This document shows, piece after piece, positions 46,898 to 54,604 of a stretch of 64,000 bases of DNA. Origin of the DNA: Flavisolibacter tropicus. Lineage in GTDB: Bacteria > Bacteroidota > Bacteroidia > Chitinophagales > Chitinophagaceae. Numbering within the stretch: the stretch's first letter is position 1; each line of letters begins with the position of its first letter. Location: the NCBI RefSeq assembly GCF_001644645.1, contig NZ_CP011390.1, positions 5,039,501 to 5,103,500 on the forward strand. The letters are read 5' to 3'. Below the pieces are notes generated by a model. It worked only from the letters and a program-made list of their open reading frames with translations, was not told the DNA's origin and searched no databases. The position numbers and the translations under genes were made by a program.

Positions 46898-47824
46898 TCA
46901 AGGGGCTGGTAATTTGATCTCATATGTTTTACCATCTGTATTTAACGAGCGTCCATATAACCAGGGATTCAACTGGCGAAGCATTTTGTACGTAGTGCCT
47001 CTGGCTTGTGCCCATTCCGCCAGGTTGGGTATGTTGGTGTTGACCATTATACTTTGGGTGGGGATAGTATTATATTTTTCATCGTCTTTTAATACAAAAC
47101 CTAACGAGGCAGCATTAGCCATTAAATATTTAAAGGTCAGTATGCGAAACAAGTAACGATTGGTTTCTTCTGGTAGCTGCAGATCGTAATAATATTTTGT
47201 GCCTTGAAAAGATACCTGTCCGTTATATCCCCCTTGTCCCATGTTGTAAGAAGCGGCAGCGGCTGTCCAACTACCAAATTTTTCATAGGCTGCTTTTATA
47301 TATTGACAGGCGGCATCAGTTGATTTGATCAAATCAGACCGCTCATCTACTTGGTCGTTTACTGTTAGGCGGTAATTGGGTGCTGTGCTTTTCATAAACT
47401 GCCAATAGCCGCCAGCCCCAACGCTTGAGCGGGCACCACTTAATAGATTACTTTCAGCTACGCATAAATATTTAAAATCATCAGGAATACCATTGACTTG
47501 CAGGCGTTCCGAAATAATGGGGAAATAACGGTTCGCTAATTTTAACAAGTAAAGGATATTCGCTTGGTTATAATAATTAAACAACAGTTCCCGATCAAAG
47601 CGCTCTTTTACGTCCCAACGTTCAAGGGGTACTTTTTCCCCGGCAAAAGAGATTTCGGTAGGGTGTGGGGGCGCATGAAACTGTACTGCTTCACGGTCAT
47701 CCTTCCCTGTTATACGTTTCAAAAAACCGTTTTCATCATTGGTGAAGCCAAACTGACCCGCTATAAAAATACCTAGCACTACACCAGCGGCAATATTGAA
47801 AATAGCAGCTATCCTTCGTTTCAT
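46898..47824 (-). CDS. Lytic transglycosylase (MltD-like, membrane-anchored)
   Basis: A 308-residue peptidoglycan-cleaving enzyme. An N-terminal membrane helix (residues 6-24) places the rest in the periplasm. The catalytic glutamate is E124 in CVAESNLLSGARSSVGAGG, followed by YWQFMKSTAPNYRL and AAASYNMGQGGYNGQ. The C-terminal 50 residues end with NPWLYGRSL and TYEIKLPAP, similar to a trimmed LysM/MltD tail. Expected product: 1,6-anhydro-muropeptides during wall turnover. Confidence 0.88.
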   Translation of the reverse strand: MKRRIAAIFNIAAGVVLGIFIAGQFGFTNDENGFLKRITGKDDREAVQFHAPPHPTEISFAGEKVPLERWDVKERFDRELLFNYYNQANILYLLKLANRYFPIISERLQVNGIPDDFKYLCVAESNLLSGARSSVGAGGYWQFMKSTAPNYRLTVNDQVDERSDLIKSTDAACQYIKAAYEKFGSWTAAAASYNMGQGGYNGQVSFQGTKYYYDLQLPEETNRYLFRILTFKYLMANAASLGFVLKDDEKYNTIPTQSIMVNTNIPNLAEWAQARGTTYKMLRQLNPWLYGRSLNTDGKTYEIKLPAP

Positions 47825-48209
47825 ACGCGTCTAATTGTTAGGTAAGCCTTAGGGTTCACAAAAAAGGTGCCTCTTGCCAATAGTTCGTTGTAGAGATTAA
47901 CATTTAAACATGCAGGTCAGGTGGCCTATATGTACGTAACTGGTTTAAAGTAAGCTAATAGGTAATTCTATTGTTCTTTTAGAGTGATACTAAATATAAA
48001 GGTCAGCGCAAGCATGAGTTTATGCAGCTTCTTACCATCAGGTCTTCTTTACGCATATAGGGAGCCGCTTACTGATCAATGATAGTTCCTTCAAGAGGCA
48101 GATAAACTATTGTTATATAAATAATGGCTTGGTATAGAAAATAGTAGCTACTACCGTAGTTTCGGCAACAAGTATTTTGTGTAGGGCCTAACTATAGTTC
48201 AAAGGGAAT
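47825..48209. other. Gene-free spacer
   Basis: 385 bases with no coding frame, terminator or repeat recognised. It holds the upstream region of the lytic transglycosylase gene and the 3' end of the acidic-protein gene. Confidence 0.5.
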
Positions 48210-48809
48210 TTAGACACCCGATTTATTTTCGTTACTGTCATTATTATCACCGCCCAGGCTATAAGTTTTGTTTTCTTCGTCACCCTGACCCAATGCGTCA
48301 TGTGTAGTATCATGAGTTTCGCTGGCACCTACAGCCGTATCCAGGTCCGAGCCGCTTCTTTCTTCGCCAAAGCTTCTTTCGTTCAAACGTTCACCTTCCA
48401 TGTCGGTACTATCTAACGATGCTTGCCGCAGATAAGCCTCATCTCGTGTAGGCATATAATCCTGACCCATTGCCAGTGTTTGCCGTTCTTCATTAGAAAT
48501 ATCTGCTTCTGTACCCATTACAATATCCGTTTCATCTTCTTCATCGTCTTCAAATAATCCTTCGCCTTCTTCATCGGCCGATGAAATAGTGGTATCTGCC
48601 ATCATACCCAATGGAGGAACATTAACAAACTCCTGCCCGGGAATATCTTTTACATCTGGCAACTCAATAGTTGCTTCATCCGGCTTTAAGCGCTCTCGGT
48701 CGCGTTCTGAATCCTGTATGTCCATTTTATCCCTGGCTGGATCGTTAGATGTACGATCACCGCGGGTGCGGTTGGCTCTATTGTAGGGTTCCTCATTATT
48801 GTTTTTCAT
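48210..48809 (-). CDS. Acidic, disordered hydrophilic protein (199 residues)
   Basis: A strongly hydrophilic protein rich in D, E, N, R, S and G, with a poly-acidic core (GEGLFEDDEEDETDIVMG). It has no signal peptide, no cysteine and almost no aliphatic clusters. It is predicted to be mostly disordered, with a short hydrophobic patch (FVNVPPLGMMADTT) mid-sequence. No family was recognised. It belongs to a set of similar small proteins within 4.3 kb and resembles hydrophilin-type stress proteins in composition only. Confidence 0.7.
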   Translation of the reverse strand: MKNNNEEPYNRANRTRGDRTSNDPARDKMDIQDSERDRERLKPDEATIELPDVKDIPGQEFVNVPPLGMMADTTISSADEEGEGLFEDDEEDETDIVMGTEADISNEERQTLAMGQDYMPTRDEAYLRQASLDSTDMEGERLNERSFGEERSGSDLDTAVGASETHDTTHDALGQGDEENKTYSLGGDNNDSNENKSGV

Positions 48810-48892
48810 GCCTCATGCTTTACATTAAGACATTCAAAAAGTTGTGCCGTTTTGTAAGCGCTGCTGTTGTTTAAAACGGTATTTCATTGGCA

Positions 48893-48903
48893 TAACATTT
48901 TCG
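48893..48903 (+). promoter_or_regulatory. Possible -7 box of the 82-residue hydrophilic protein gene
   Basis: TAACATTTTCG resembles TAnnTTTG with a C for the final T, 20 nt before the ATG. A TTG at 48867-48869 lies at a plausible -33 distance. The evidence is weak. Confidence 0.25.
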
Positions 48904-48923
48904 GTTGGATCTAAAACACTTAT

Positions 48924-49172
48924 ATGAATACAATATCCCAGGACATTAAGCGTAATCTGCCTGCAGATAAAGGCCGTAATAATGATCCTCAACGTAGAGA
49001 GGAGTCAGCTCAGCAGCCAGGCGTAAGCACCTATAGCAGTAGCGATACAGATAGTTTAAATCAAGACTTGACAGAGACTGCTTCTGATAATTTTAGAGAA
49101 GAGGCATTTGGTAAGGATGCCGATCCCAACTATGATGAGATTGGTAATAGTAAGCAAGAGCACGATGAATAA
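48924..49172 (+). CDS. Small hydrophilic disordered protein (82 residues)
   Basis: An 82-residue polar protein starting MNTISQDIKRNLPADKG. It is rich in D, E, N, Q, R and S, and lacks cysteine, tryptophan and hydrophobic helices. The C-terminal half (DNFREEAFGKDADPNYDEIG) is acidic. It is probably unfolded in isolation. It is divergent from the 199-residue acidic protein gene and followed 130 nt later by a terminator. No family was recognised; a protective role in stress is inference from composition and neighbours. Confidence 0.65.
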   Translation: MNTISQDIKRNLPADKGRNNDPQRREESAQQPGVSTYSSSDTDSLNQDLTETASDNFREEAFGKDADPNYDEIGNSKQEHDE

Positions 49173-49302
49173 TACTTTAGAGCTTGAAAATATAGATAAC
49201 GATTTCGTAATAATGACGTAATGATCAAGTAATAATAGATTGTTTGTTTTGTCAAACAGCAAACACATTTTTCTCTTAGCAGTTTTATTAATGAACACGG
49301 AC

Positions 49303-49333
49303 AAGCCGCCTGCTCTCAGGTGGCTTTCTTTTT
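49303..49333 (+). terminator. Terminator downstream of the 82-residue hydrophilic protein gene
   Basis: A 10-bp stem (AAGCCGCCTG with CAGGTGGCTT, one G-U pair) and CTCT loop are followed by TCTTTTT. The remainder of 49173-49537 has no gene. Confidence 0.8.
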
Positions 49334-49537
49334 ATGGGCTGGTATCCGTTTTAAATTGTGTCGTTTTTTGTACAAAAAATAGAGCTGCAATTAAAATTGG
49401 GTGATGGGGTTTTCAGAAAGCAGATTTGGTAATGCGTTTTTGGTTGATTTAAATTAAGTTGATCAGCTAAAGCTGGGATTTCCTCTGGTTAGGTAGTGTG
49501 GCATTTCGTTTGTCTTTTATGTTTAAACCCTTACTGT

Positions 49538-49804
49538 ATGACGCACCGGAAATTTTGTAGCCTCACCAAAAAACAGAAAAAAACAGCCCTCTTAAAAACA
49601 GGGGTATTCCTGGCTGAGCGTAAGCTCGGATTCTTTAAAGCCATGCTTTACCAGGTCAATAATTTTTATGTGGAAGTGTTTTTTTTGAAATGGAGTAAAA
49701 ATGCAATTGGATTCAGAACCTTTACTGCTGTAAAATCATTGCAACCTTATTTGCGAACCATTGATCTATCTACATTGCTGCAAAATCTTTACGTTAAACC
49801 CTAA
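49538..49804 (+). CDS. Small conserved protein, intact paralogue of the interrupted gene at 43.6 kb
   Basis: An 88-residue basic protein starting MTHRKFCSLTKKQKKTALL. Its second half (LYQVNNFYVEVFFLKWSKN, then FRTFTAVKSLQPYLRTIDLS) aligns without gaps with the TGA-interrupted frame at 43639-43914. This marks a small family whose members keep the FYVE and IDxS motifs. Secondary structure looks like a short helix followed by a beta-strand pair and a helix. The ATG at 49538 is chosen; the GTG 14 codons upstream is less likely. No function can be given. Confidence 0.7.
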   Translation: MTHRKFCSLTKKQKKTALLKTGVFLAERKLGFFKAMLYQVNNFYVEVFFLKWSKNAIGFRTFTAVKSLQPYLRTIDLSTLLQNLYVKP

Positions 49805-49901
49805 TACTTTTCTTTTGATCCAGCCAAACGATAAAGACCAGCACATTTATACTTCTTTACCAAAGCAAACAACGCCTGCTCCAAAAGAGGAGGACTTCAG
49901 C

Positions 49902-50018
49902 ATGAGTGTAAATGACAATCCAAGGGCCAATGAAAATGTTTATAATGAATCATTGGTTAAAGAAAACAACGCTGAAAAGGAATCGGGTAGTGAGATAACT
50001 GATGGGGAAGGTGGTTAA
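49902..50018 (+). CDS. Very small acidic hydrophilic protein (38 residues)
   Basis: A 38-residue peptide starting MSVNDNPRANENVYNESLV, with no hydrophobic stretch. A perfect AGGAGG at 49888-49893 lies 8 nt before its ATG. Such an ideal Shine-Dalgarno is rare in this window and supports real, efficient translation. Its stop codon overlaps the acylphosphatase stop codon from the opposite strand. It resembles the other hydrophilic proteins nearby. Confidence 0.6.
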   Translation: MSVNDNPRANENVYNESLVKENNAEKESGSEITDGEGG

Positions 50019-50293
50019 TATGATCCCCTTAAAATGGAAAATTGTTCAAACGTTTCTTCTGGAAGCGTTTTTATTTCTACTTCGGAAACCTCTGCTTTCC
50101 TGGGACCTTTTTTACACCAACTTATAAATTGGTCCAATGCATACTGGCTTCCACTGGCCACAGCTTCTACATGGCCTTCTTCTGTATTCTTTATCCATCC
50201 GGTAAGTTGTAGCTGGTCGGCTTCTTCTTTAGCCGTAGCTCTATAAAATACACCTTGTACTTTTCCTTTAATAAGTAAATACACTGTAGGCAT
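50015..50293 (-). CDS. acyP: Acylphosphatase
   Basis: A 92-residue acylphosphatase that hydrolyses acyl-phosphates such as acetyl phosphate or 1,3-bisphosphoglycerate in the cytoplasm. The substrate-binding loop is GKVQGVFYRATA with catalytic R18, and the catalytic asparagine N36 is in GWIKNTEEGHVEA. The length is normal. It is monocistronic and convergent with the 38-residue peptide gene by a 4-nt overlap. Confidence 0.96.
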   Translation of the reverse strand: MPTVYLLIKGKVQGVFYRATAKEEADQLQLTGWIKNTEEGHVEAVASGSQYALDQFISWCKKGPRKAEVSEVEIKTLPEETFEQFSILRGSY

Positions 50294-50366
50294 ACAGAAA
50301 CGTTTTACACTGTTTTATGCTTGCAAAAGAAATCAATTATCTTGTAGCAAACCAAAACCATCTCAT

Positions 50367-50765
50367 ATGATTTTCTTATTGTTCCTGATTCTGTTTGCAT
50401 TTGCTTTTGTTATTTTCCTGATTGCTTCACAATGGAAGGTGTTTGAAAAAGCAGGGCAGCCTGGATGGGCCTGCATAGTGCCAATTTATAATACCTATGT
50501 TCTGCTCAAAATTGCTGGTAAACCCGGCTGGTGGTTACTATTATTATTCGTACCATTTGTAAATATTGTCTTTGCTATCTGGACTGTAAACATGATATCC
50601 AAGAGTTTTGGTAAAGACGAAGGCTTTACTGCAGGCTTAATCCTTTTAGGTTTTGTTTTCTGGCCAATCTTGGGATTTGGCAGCGCTCAATATCTTGGTC
50701 CATATGGCGATCCGGAAGAATTCGCTGCTCGCCAAAATGCCAGCCGATTTGACTTTGAACATTGA
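50367..50765 (+). CDS. Small integral membrane protein (DUF5684-like)
   Basis: A 132-residue protein with about four membrane helices. It has the motif WKVFEKAGQPGWACIVPIYNTYVLLKIAGKPGWW, spread over residues 25-58, typical of DUF5684 proteins and of the N-terminal extension of some Bacteroidota signal peptidases. There is no catalytic motif. The C-terminal tail (LGPYGDPEEFAARQ) is cytoplasmic or periplasmic. It is followed by a bidirectional terminator. Function unknown. Confidence 0.78.
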   Translation: MIFLLFLILFAFAFVIFLIASQWKVFEKAGQPGWACIVPIYNTYVLLKIAGKPGWWLLLLFVPFVNIVFAIWTVNMISKSFGKDEGFTAGLILLGFVFWPILGFGSAQYLGPYGDPEEFAARQNASRFDFEH

Positions 50766-50782
50766 TGTATTTATTCCTCCAT

Positions 50783-50812
50783 AAAAAAGCCCTGCAATCG
50801 CAAGGCTTTTTT
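50783..50812. terminator. Bidirectional terminator between the DUF5684 and YdeI genes
   Basis: AAAAAAGCC and GGCTTTTTT form a 9-bp stem with an inner TGC/GCA pair. A- and T-runs lie on both sides and the genes are convergent. Confidence 0.82.
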
Positions 50813-50823
50813 TATGGGGAGTA

Positions 50824-51339
50824 TTATAGCATTTCTTTGGATTTTTTAGCAGCCCTGATCATTGCTGGATAACCCATACCCGCAGCTAATGCAGACACTG
50901 CCTGGGCTATTCGTTTAATCCTTGTGGGTTCCGTTTTTGCGCTGTCTATCCAGCGTCCAAAATATAATTGGTGACCTTTGGTTAGTTGTAAGAAGAATGT
51001 CTGTGCATCTGGTTCATCAGCTAAGCAAGCCATAAAATCGGCGGGAGGCTTTAGCTCTCTTTCGTCTGCTTTTAGTTGTACCTGTACACTTTGGCCTTCG
51101 CCTTTTTGAATGCCCTTTCGCATAGCTGCATTCAATGCCATTATAAATTGTCCTTCACCCATGGGCAGCAGCGCCACTCTATCTATTTTGTACTGATCTA
51201 ATTTTCCACTTACGCGAAATGATTTTTTATTTCCAGGTTTCAATTGTTCCGCAATAGCCTGCGATATTTCAATATACGTCCAGCCGGTTTTTTCGCCTTG
51301 CTTGTTAAAGCGTTTGATAAGAGTAGAAAAATTGATCAT
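50824..51339 (-). CDS. YdeI/OmpD-associated family protein with DUF1905 domain
   Basis: A 171-residue protein with an N-terminal DUF1905 beta-barrel-like part (GWTYIEISQAIAEQLKP, FRVSGKLDQYKIDRVALLPMGEGQFI). A C-terminal YdeI helical part follows (SAKTEPTRIKRIAQAVSALAAGM). Related proteins protect against certain antimicrobial peptides or bacteriocins, but the mechanism is unknown. It is monocistronic. Confidence 0.85.
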   Translation of the reverse strand: MINFSTLIKRFNKQGEKTGWTYIEISQAIAEQLKPGNKKSFRVSGKLDQYKIDRVALLPMGEGQFIMALNAAMRKGIQKGEGQSVQVQLKADERELKPPADFMACLADEPDAQTFFLQLTKGHQLYFGRWIDSAKTEPTRIKRIAQAVSALAAGMGYPAMIRAAKKSKEML

Positions 51340-51444
51340 GTAAATGGTTTGGCCATGACTAAGATACAGGTAATCCTACAAGTTGCTTATTTTGTAAATG
51401 CCATTAAAAATTCAGTTTACATTATCAACATTTAATCTGGTTTG

Positions 51445-51912
51445 ATGAAAGACGAAACTTTTCTTCAAAGGTCTTTGGCGCTTGCCAAAGAGTCGACAAC
51501 AAAAGGCAATTTGCCTTTTGGTTGTTTACTAGTAGATAGTACCGGTTCTATACTTGAAGAGGCGGGTAATACTGTTAGTACAGATAAAAACCCAATAGCA
51601 CATTGCGAGTTAAACCTGGTACAACAAATGGCTGGAAAATATACAGCCAGCTTTTTGCAGAACTGTACAATCTATTGCAGTGTAGAGCCATGCCCTATGT
51701 GTGCGGGCGCTATATATTGGAGTGGTATAGGACGAGTTGTATTTGCGTTGGATACAAACACCTACAATGCAATTGGTCAAGTAGATACTGCTGCTTTATT
51801 TGAAATTCCTTGTCAGGAAATAGTTGAAAAGGGAGGAAGAAAAGTTGAGGTTGTCGGGCCGGCTTTTCATAAGGAAGCTGTAGAATTCTATCGCTCTTTA
51901 TTAAAACAGTAA
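51445..51912 (+). CDS. Nucleoside/nucleobase deaminase (cytidine-deaminase fold, zinc-dependent)
   Basis: A 155-residue deaminase. The zinc site is H53-C54-E55 (AHCELN) and PCPMC at 82-86, with E55 as the proton shuttle. TIYCSVEPCPMCAGAIYWSGIGRVV is the family core. The second residue of the H-x-E motif is cysteine where TadA has alanine, so guanine or nucleoside deamination may be more likely than tRNA editing. The ATG at 51445 follows an in-frame TTG; the ATG is preferred. Confidence 0.88.
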   Translation: MKDETFLQRSLALAKESTTKGNLPFGCLLVDSTGSILEEAGNTVSTDKNPIAHCELNLVQQMAGKYTASFLQNCTIYCSVEPCPMCAGAIYWSGIGRVVFALDTNTYNAIGQVDTAALFEIPCQEIVEKGGRKVEVVGPAFHKEAVEFYRSLLKQ

Positions 51913-51988
51913 GTGTTCTATTCTGTTATTTACCCGCTGTTCATGGCACTATATTAGTAGCTGTTCCGATGGTTTAAAACAACAGATT

Positions 51989-52243
51989 ATGAAGGAGAAA
52001 GATAACAGAGATAATCAATCACAACCTCGTAGAGAAGAGGATAATACGAATAGATCTCATGGAGAGGGTACGCCTATTTACCTAACCAGTAATAGTACCT
52101 TACAATCGCCTGAAGAACATGCGCACGATCAAAGCGTGGATCCTAACAAGGATACAACCAGATCTGTATCAAGCGACGACCTGCATGATATCAAAGCAGG
52201 TAAATTAACCGGACGCGATGATACTAATACGGATGAGCCTTAA
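51989..52243 (+). CDS. Small hydrophilic disordered protein (84 residues)
   Basis: An 84-residue polar protein, MKEKDNRDNQSQPRREEDN at the start and TGRDDTNTDEP at the end. It is dominated by D, E, N, R, S and T; there is no cysteine and one short apolar patch (IYLTSNSTL). No family was recognised. It ends 15 nt before the next small hydrophilic gene and is probably cotranscribed with it. Confidence 0.65.
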   Translation: MKEKDNRDNQSQPRREEDNTNRSHGEGTPIYLTSNSTLQSPEEHAHDQSVDPNKDTTRSVSSDDLHDIKAGKLTGRDDTNTDEP

Positions 52244-52258
52244 TCTAAATACTTGATT

Positions 52259-52474
52259 ATGACAGACAGAAAAGAGCAACCCGGACAAGGTCAGGAAAAT
52301 AGGATTAATAAGCTGGAAACGCCGGGCCATGGGCCAGAGGGTGTTGATAAAGCTCCTGGGGAAGAGACTTCGCAGGACAATATACAGTTTACACAACAGG
52401 CCTTTAAAGGAAAGAAAGTGGACCGGGATATAACAAAGAAAGAAGATAAGCCTTTAGATAAGCAAGACCTTTGA
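52259..52474 (+). CDS. Small hydrophilic disordered protein (71 residues)
   Basis: A 71-residue protein of the same composition class: MTDRKEQPGQGQENRINKLE at the start and a K/D-rich tail (DRDITKKEDKPLDKQDL). It has a G/P/E-rich middle and no predicted folded domain. The ATG is chosen over an in-frame TTG two codons earlier. It is the second gene of a two-gene unit ending in a strong terminator. Confidence 0.65.
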   Translation: MTDRKEQPGQGQENRINKLETPGHGPEGVDKAPGEETSQDNIQFTQQAFKGKKVDRDITKKEDKPLDKQDL

Positions 52475-52520
52475 GCGCATTTGTTAACCGGCAGATAAGA
52501 TCATTGCTTTTTACGATTGA

Positions 52521-52553
52521 AGAAAACCGCACTTGCAGGCGGTTTTCTTTTTT
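52521..52553 (+). terminator. Terminator of the hydrophilic-protein gene pair
   Basis: AGAAAACCGC and GCGGTTTTCT form a perfect 10-bp stem followed by TTTTT, 47 nt past the stop codon. Confidence 0.88.
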
Positions 52554-52664
52554 ATATACAATTGAGATTACAATTTTTACTTATCAAGTTTGTAATTACA
52601 CAGTTCTTCTATTTTGGCTTGCATCTATGTCAGTTAATGTCAAGCTTTATAGAAATACTGACTT

Positions 52665-53264
52665 ATGAGCCAACGAACACTAGGCATCCTAGGCATCATT
52701 GGAGCGCCATTTCTTTTTGTCACTTTCATTCCAGATGTACTGGTAGGGGAAGTGGACCAAAATAGTTCTTTGCAAGGCCTATTTGAGCTAATTTATATGT
52801 TGGGATGGATGGCTAGCATCATGGGGCTTACCAAATTACAGGCTACAGGCACCGATAAATGGGGGCGCTGGGTTTTGATCATACAATTAGCCTTTTTATC
52901 ATTAGCTAATATTTGGAATATCTGGAACATTTTCCAGCCAAACGCCAATACCACTTTATACAAGATTTTAGATTTTACATGGCCAGCTAGTAATGTTTGG
53001 ATGCTGGTAGTAGGTATAACCACTGTCAAAGTACATCGCTTAAAAGGGTGGCGTCGTTGGGTGCCATTATTGGTTGGATTATGGTCGCCAATAGGCTTGA
53101 TGACTATGGGCATTTTAGGTCGTAGCCATACCTCTCTATACATAGCGGGTATTTATTCTGCCAGTGCTTGGTTTCTATTAGCTTTTATGATTTGGTTAAC
53201 ACCTATTGTGTATCCTTTTCATGCCCTTAAAAGGCAGCCTAAGCTGTACAATGGGCACTATTAA
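52665..53264 (+). CDS. Integral membrane protein of unknown family
   Basis: A 199-residue protein with about six membrane helices (first: TLGILGIIGAPFLFVTFIP; last: ASAWFLLAFMIWLTPIVYPF). Tryptophan-rich loops (IWNIWNIFQPN) are visible. No signature is recognised. It may be a small transport- or stress-related membrane protein. It is followed on the same strand by the GYF_2 protein gene after 65 nt. Confidence 0.65.
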   Translation: MSQRTLGILGIIGAPFLFVTFIPDVLVGEVDQNSSLQGLFELIYMLGWMASIMGLTKLQATGTDKWGRWVLIIQLAFLSLANIWNIWNIFQPNANTTLYKILDFTWPASNVWMLVVGITTVKVHRLKGWRRWVPLLVGLWSPIGLMTMGILGRSHTSLYIAGIYSASAWFLLAFMIWLTPIVYPFHALKRQPKLYNGHY

Positions 53265-53329
53265 TAACGCTTTCTTCACATATCAAGGTACACAATCTGT
53301 GCGTTATATGTAGTAGAGAAGCACCACCC

Positions 53330-54553
53330 ATGGAGAAAAGCTACTTACTTCTTCATAATAACCAACAATCAGGTCCCTTCAGCTTAGAAGAGCTTGCTGG
53401 GAAGGCTTTGCAAGCTAAAGATTTGGTGTGGGTTATTGGGCAAAGCGCAGGATGGCGTTACCCGGAAGAAATTGAAGCCTTAAAAACATTTGTTCAGGAC
53501 AATAGTCCAATACCTTCTACCTCAGCAGCTGGTGAGCCCAAGAAGGAAGTTGTTTCTTCTCAAACAATTGCCACATTTACTACTGAAAAGGCAGCTTCGC
53601 CTTCGACACGACACATCTATGTAAGTTTTCCATCAAATCCGGTCACTATAGTTGCAGAACAAGCCGCTGTGCCGGAAGCTGCTACGCAGTCTTTTGAAGA
53701 GCGGGTAGAAAAAATGCGGCAGCGTGTTGCCTGTGCAGAAACACAAAAGGAAATTCCACAAGAGCCTGAGGTAGAAACAAAATATAGCCGATCACTTGAT
53801 GATATTAAAGCCGAGTACTCCAGCTGGATGCACAAACGAAAGCGTCGACCCAATATAGATGTTAAGCAAATAGTTATCGCAGCCACACTGTTTTTGGGAG
53901 TAGTTATGGGTGCCTGGACTGTATATCATTTTATATCTAATTCTTCTACAAGCGAATCGGGTAAAAAAGATGAACGTTTAGTAGAGTTTCATCCTACACC
54001 AGTCCAGCCAGCTTCAATGGTGAAGACGAATAAGGTTACCCAAGGCAATAGGCGGAGTAATAAAGCTGGGCGGCAGTCTAAGAATAGTAATAACTTATTT
54101 GTAAAGGCTACTCAAAGAGAGAAGAGTAATGACCCGGTTGCGCCACCGCAAGCTAAAGAAGGAGATATAGCTGCAAATGAAAAGAATAACTCACCGGGAT
54201 CCGCAACCGAAAAACAAACTACAGCTAACAGCGAAAAAGCTGCTGCGGTTGTGGATCAATTACAACTGCAAGCTGATTATGTGGCAGCCAATAAACGTCA
54301 GCAAGGGGTAGGTGGCTTAGAAGTAGCCATAAAAAATAACAGCAATCAGATGATGAAAGTGGTAGCAGTAGATGTTATTTATTATGGTGAAGGGATGGAA
54401 GAGATCGATCGTAAAACACTTTACTTCAGCGATCTGCAACCCGGGCAAACACTCACCCGTAAAGCTCCGGCACATAAAAAAGCAGAGGGCGCCTATGCCC
54501 AACTTGGGCTTATAAGTAGCGAGGCCGGCAATATATTTTATGCCAGCAACTGA
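53330..54553 (+). CDS. GYF_2 (DUF4339) domain membrane protein with long disordered linker
   Basis: A 407-residue protein. Residues 3-55 form a GYF_2 domain (LLHNNQQSGPFSLEELAGKAL, LVWVIGQSAGWRY). A flexible linker follows, then one membrane helix near 182-204 (IVIAATLFLGVVMGAWTVYHF). After that comes a long charged linker and a C-terminal beta-type domain (MMKVVAVDVIYYGEGMEEID, then LYFSDLQPGQTLTRKAPA) that resembles periplasmic interaction modules. The topology would place GYF_2 in the cytoplasm. The role is presumably protein-protein contact; the partner is unknown. Confidence 0.78.
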   Translation: MEKSYLLLHNNQQSGPFSLEELAGKALQAKDLVWVIGQSAGWRYPEEIEALKTFVQDNSPIPSTSAAGEPKKEVVSSQTIATFTTEKAASPSTRHIYVSFPSNPVTIVAEQAAVPEAATQSFEERVEKMRQRVACAETQKEIPQEPEVETKYSRSLDDIKAEYSSWMHKRKRRPNIDVKQIVIAATLFLGVVMGAWTVYHFISNSSTSESGKKDERLVEFHPTPVQPASMVKTNKVTQGNRRSNKAGRQSKNSNNLFVKATQREKSNDPVAPPQAKEGDIAANEKNNSPGSATEKQTTANSEKAAAVVDQLQLQADYVAANKRQQGVGGLEVAIKNNSNQMMKVVAVDVIYYGEGMEEIDRKTLYFSDLQPGQTLTRKAPAHKKAEGAYAQLGLISSEAGNIFYASN

Positions 54554-54604
54554 TAAAATAGATATACTGACCTTGGTTGCGTAAGGTCAGTATATAGTAT
54601 GCTA

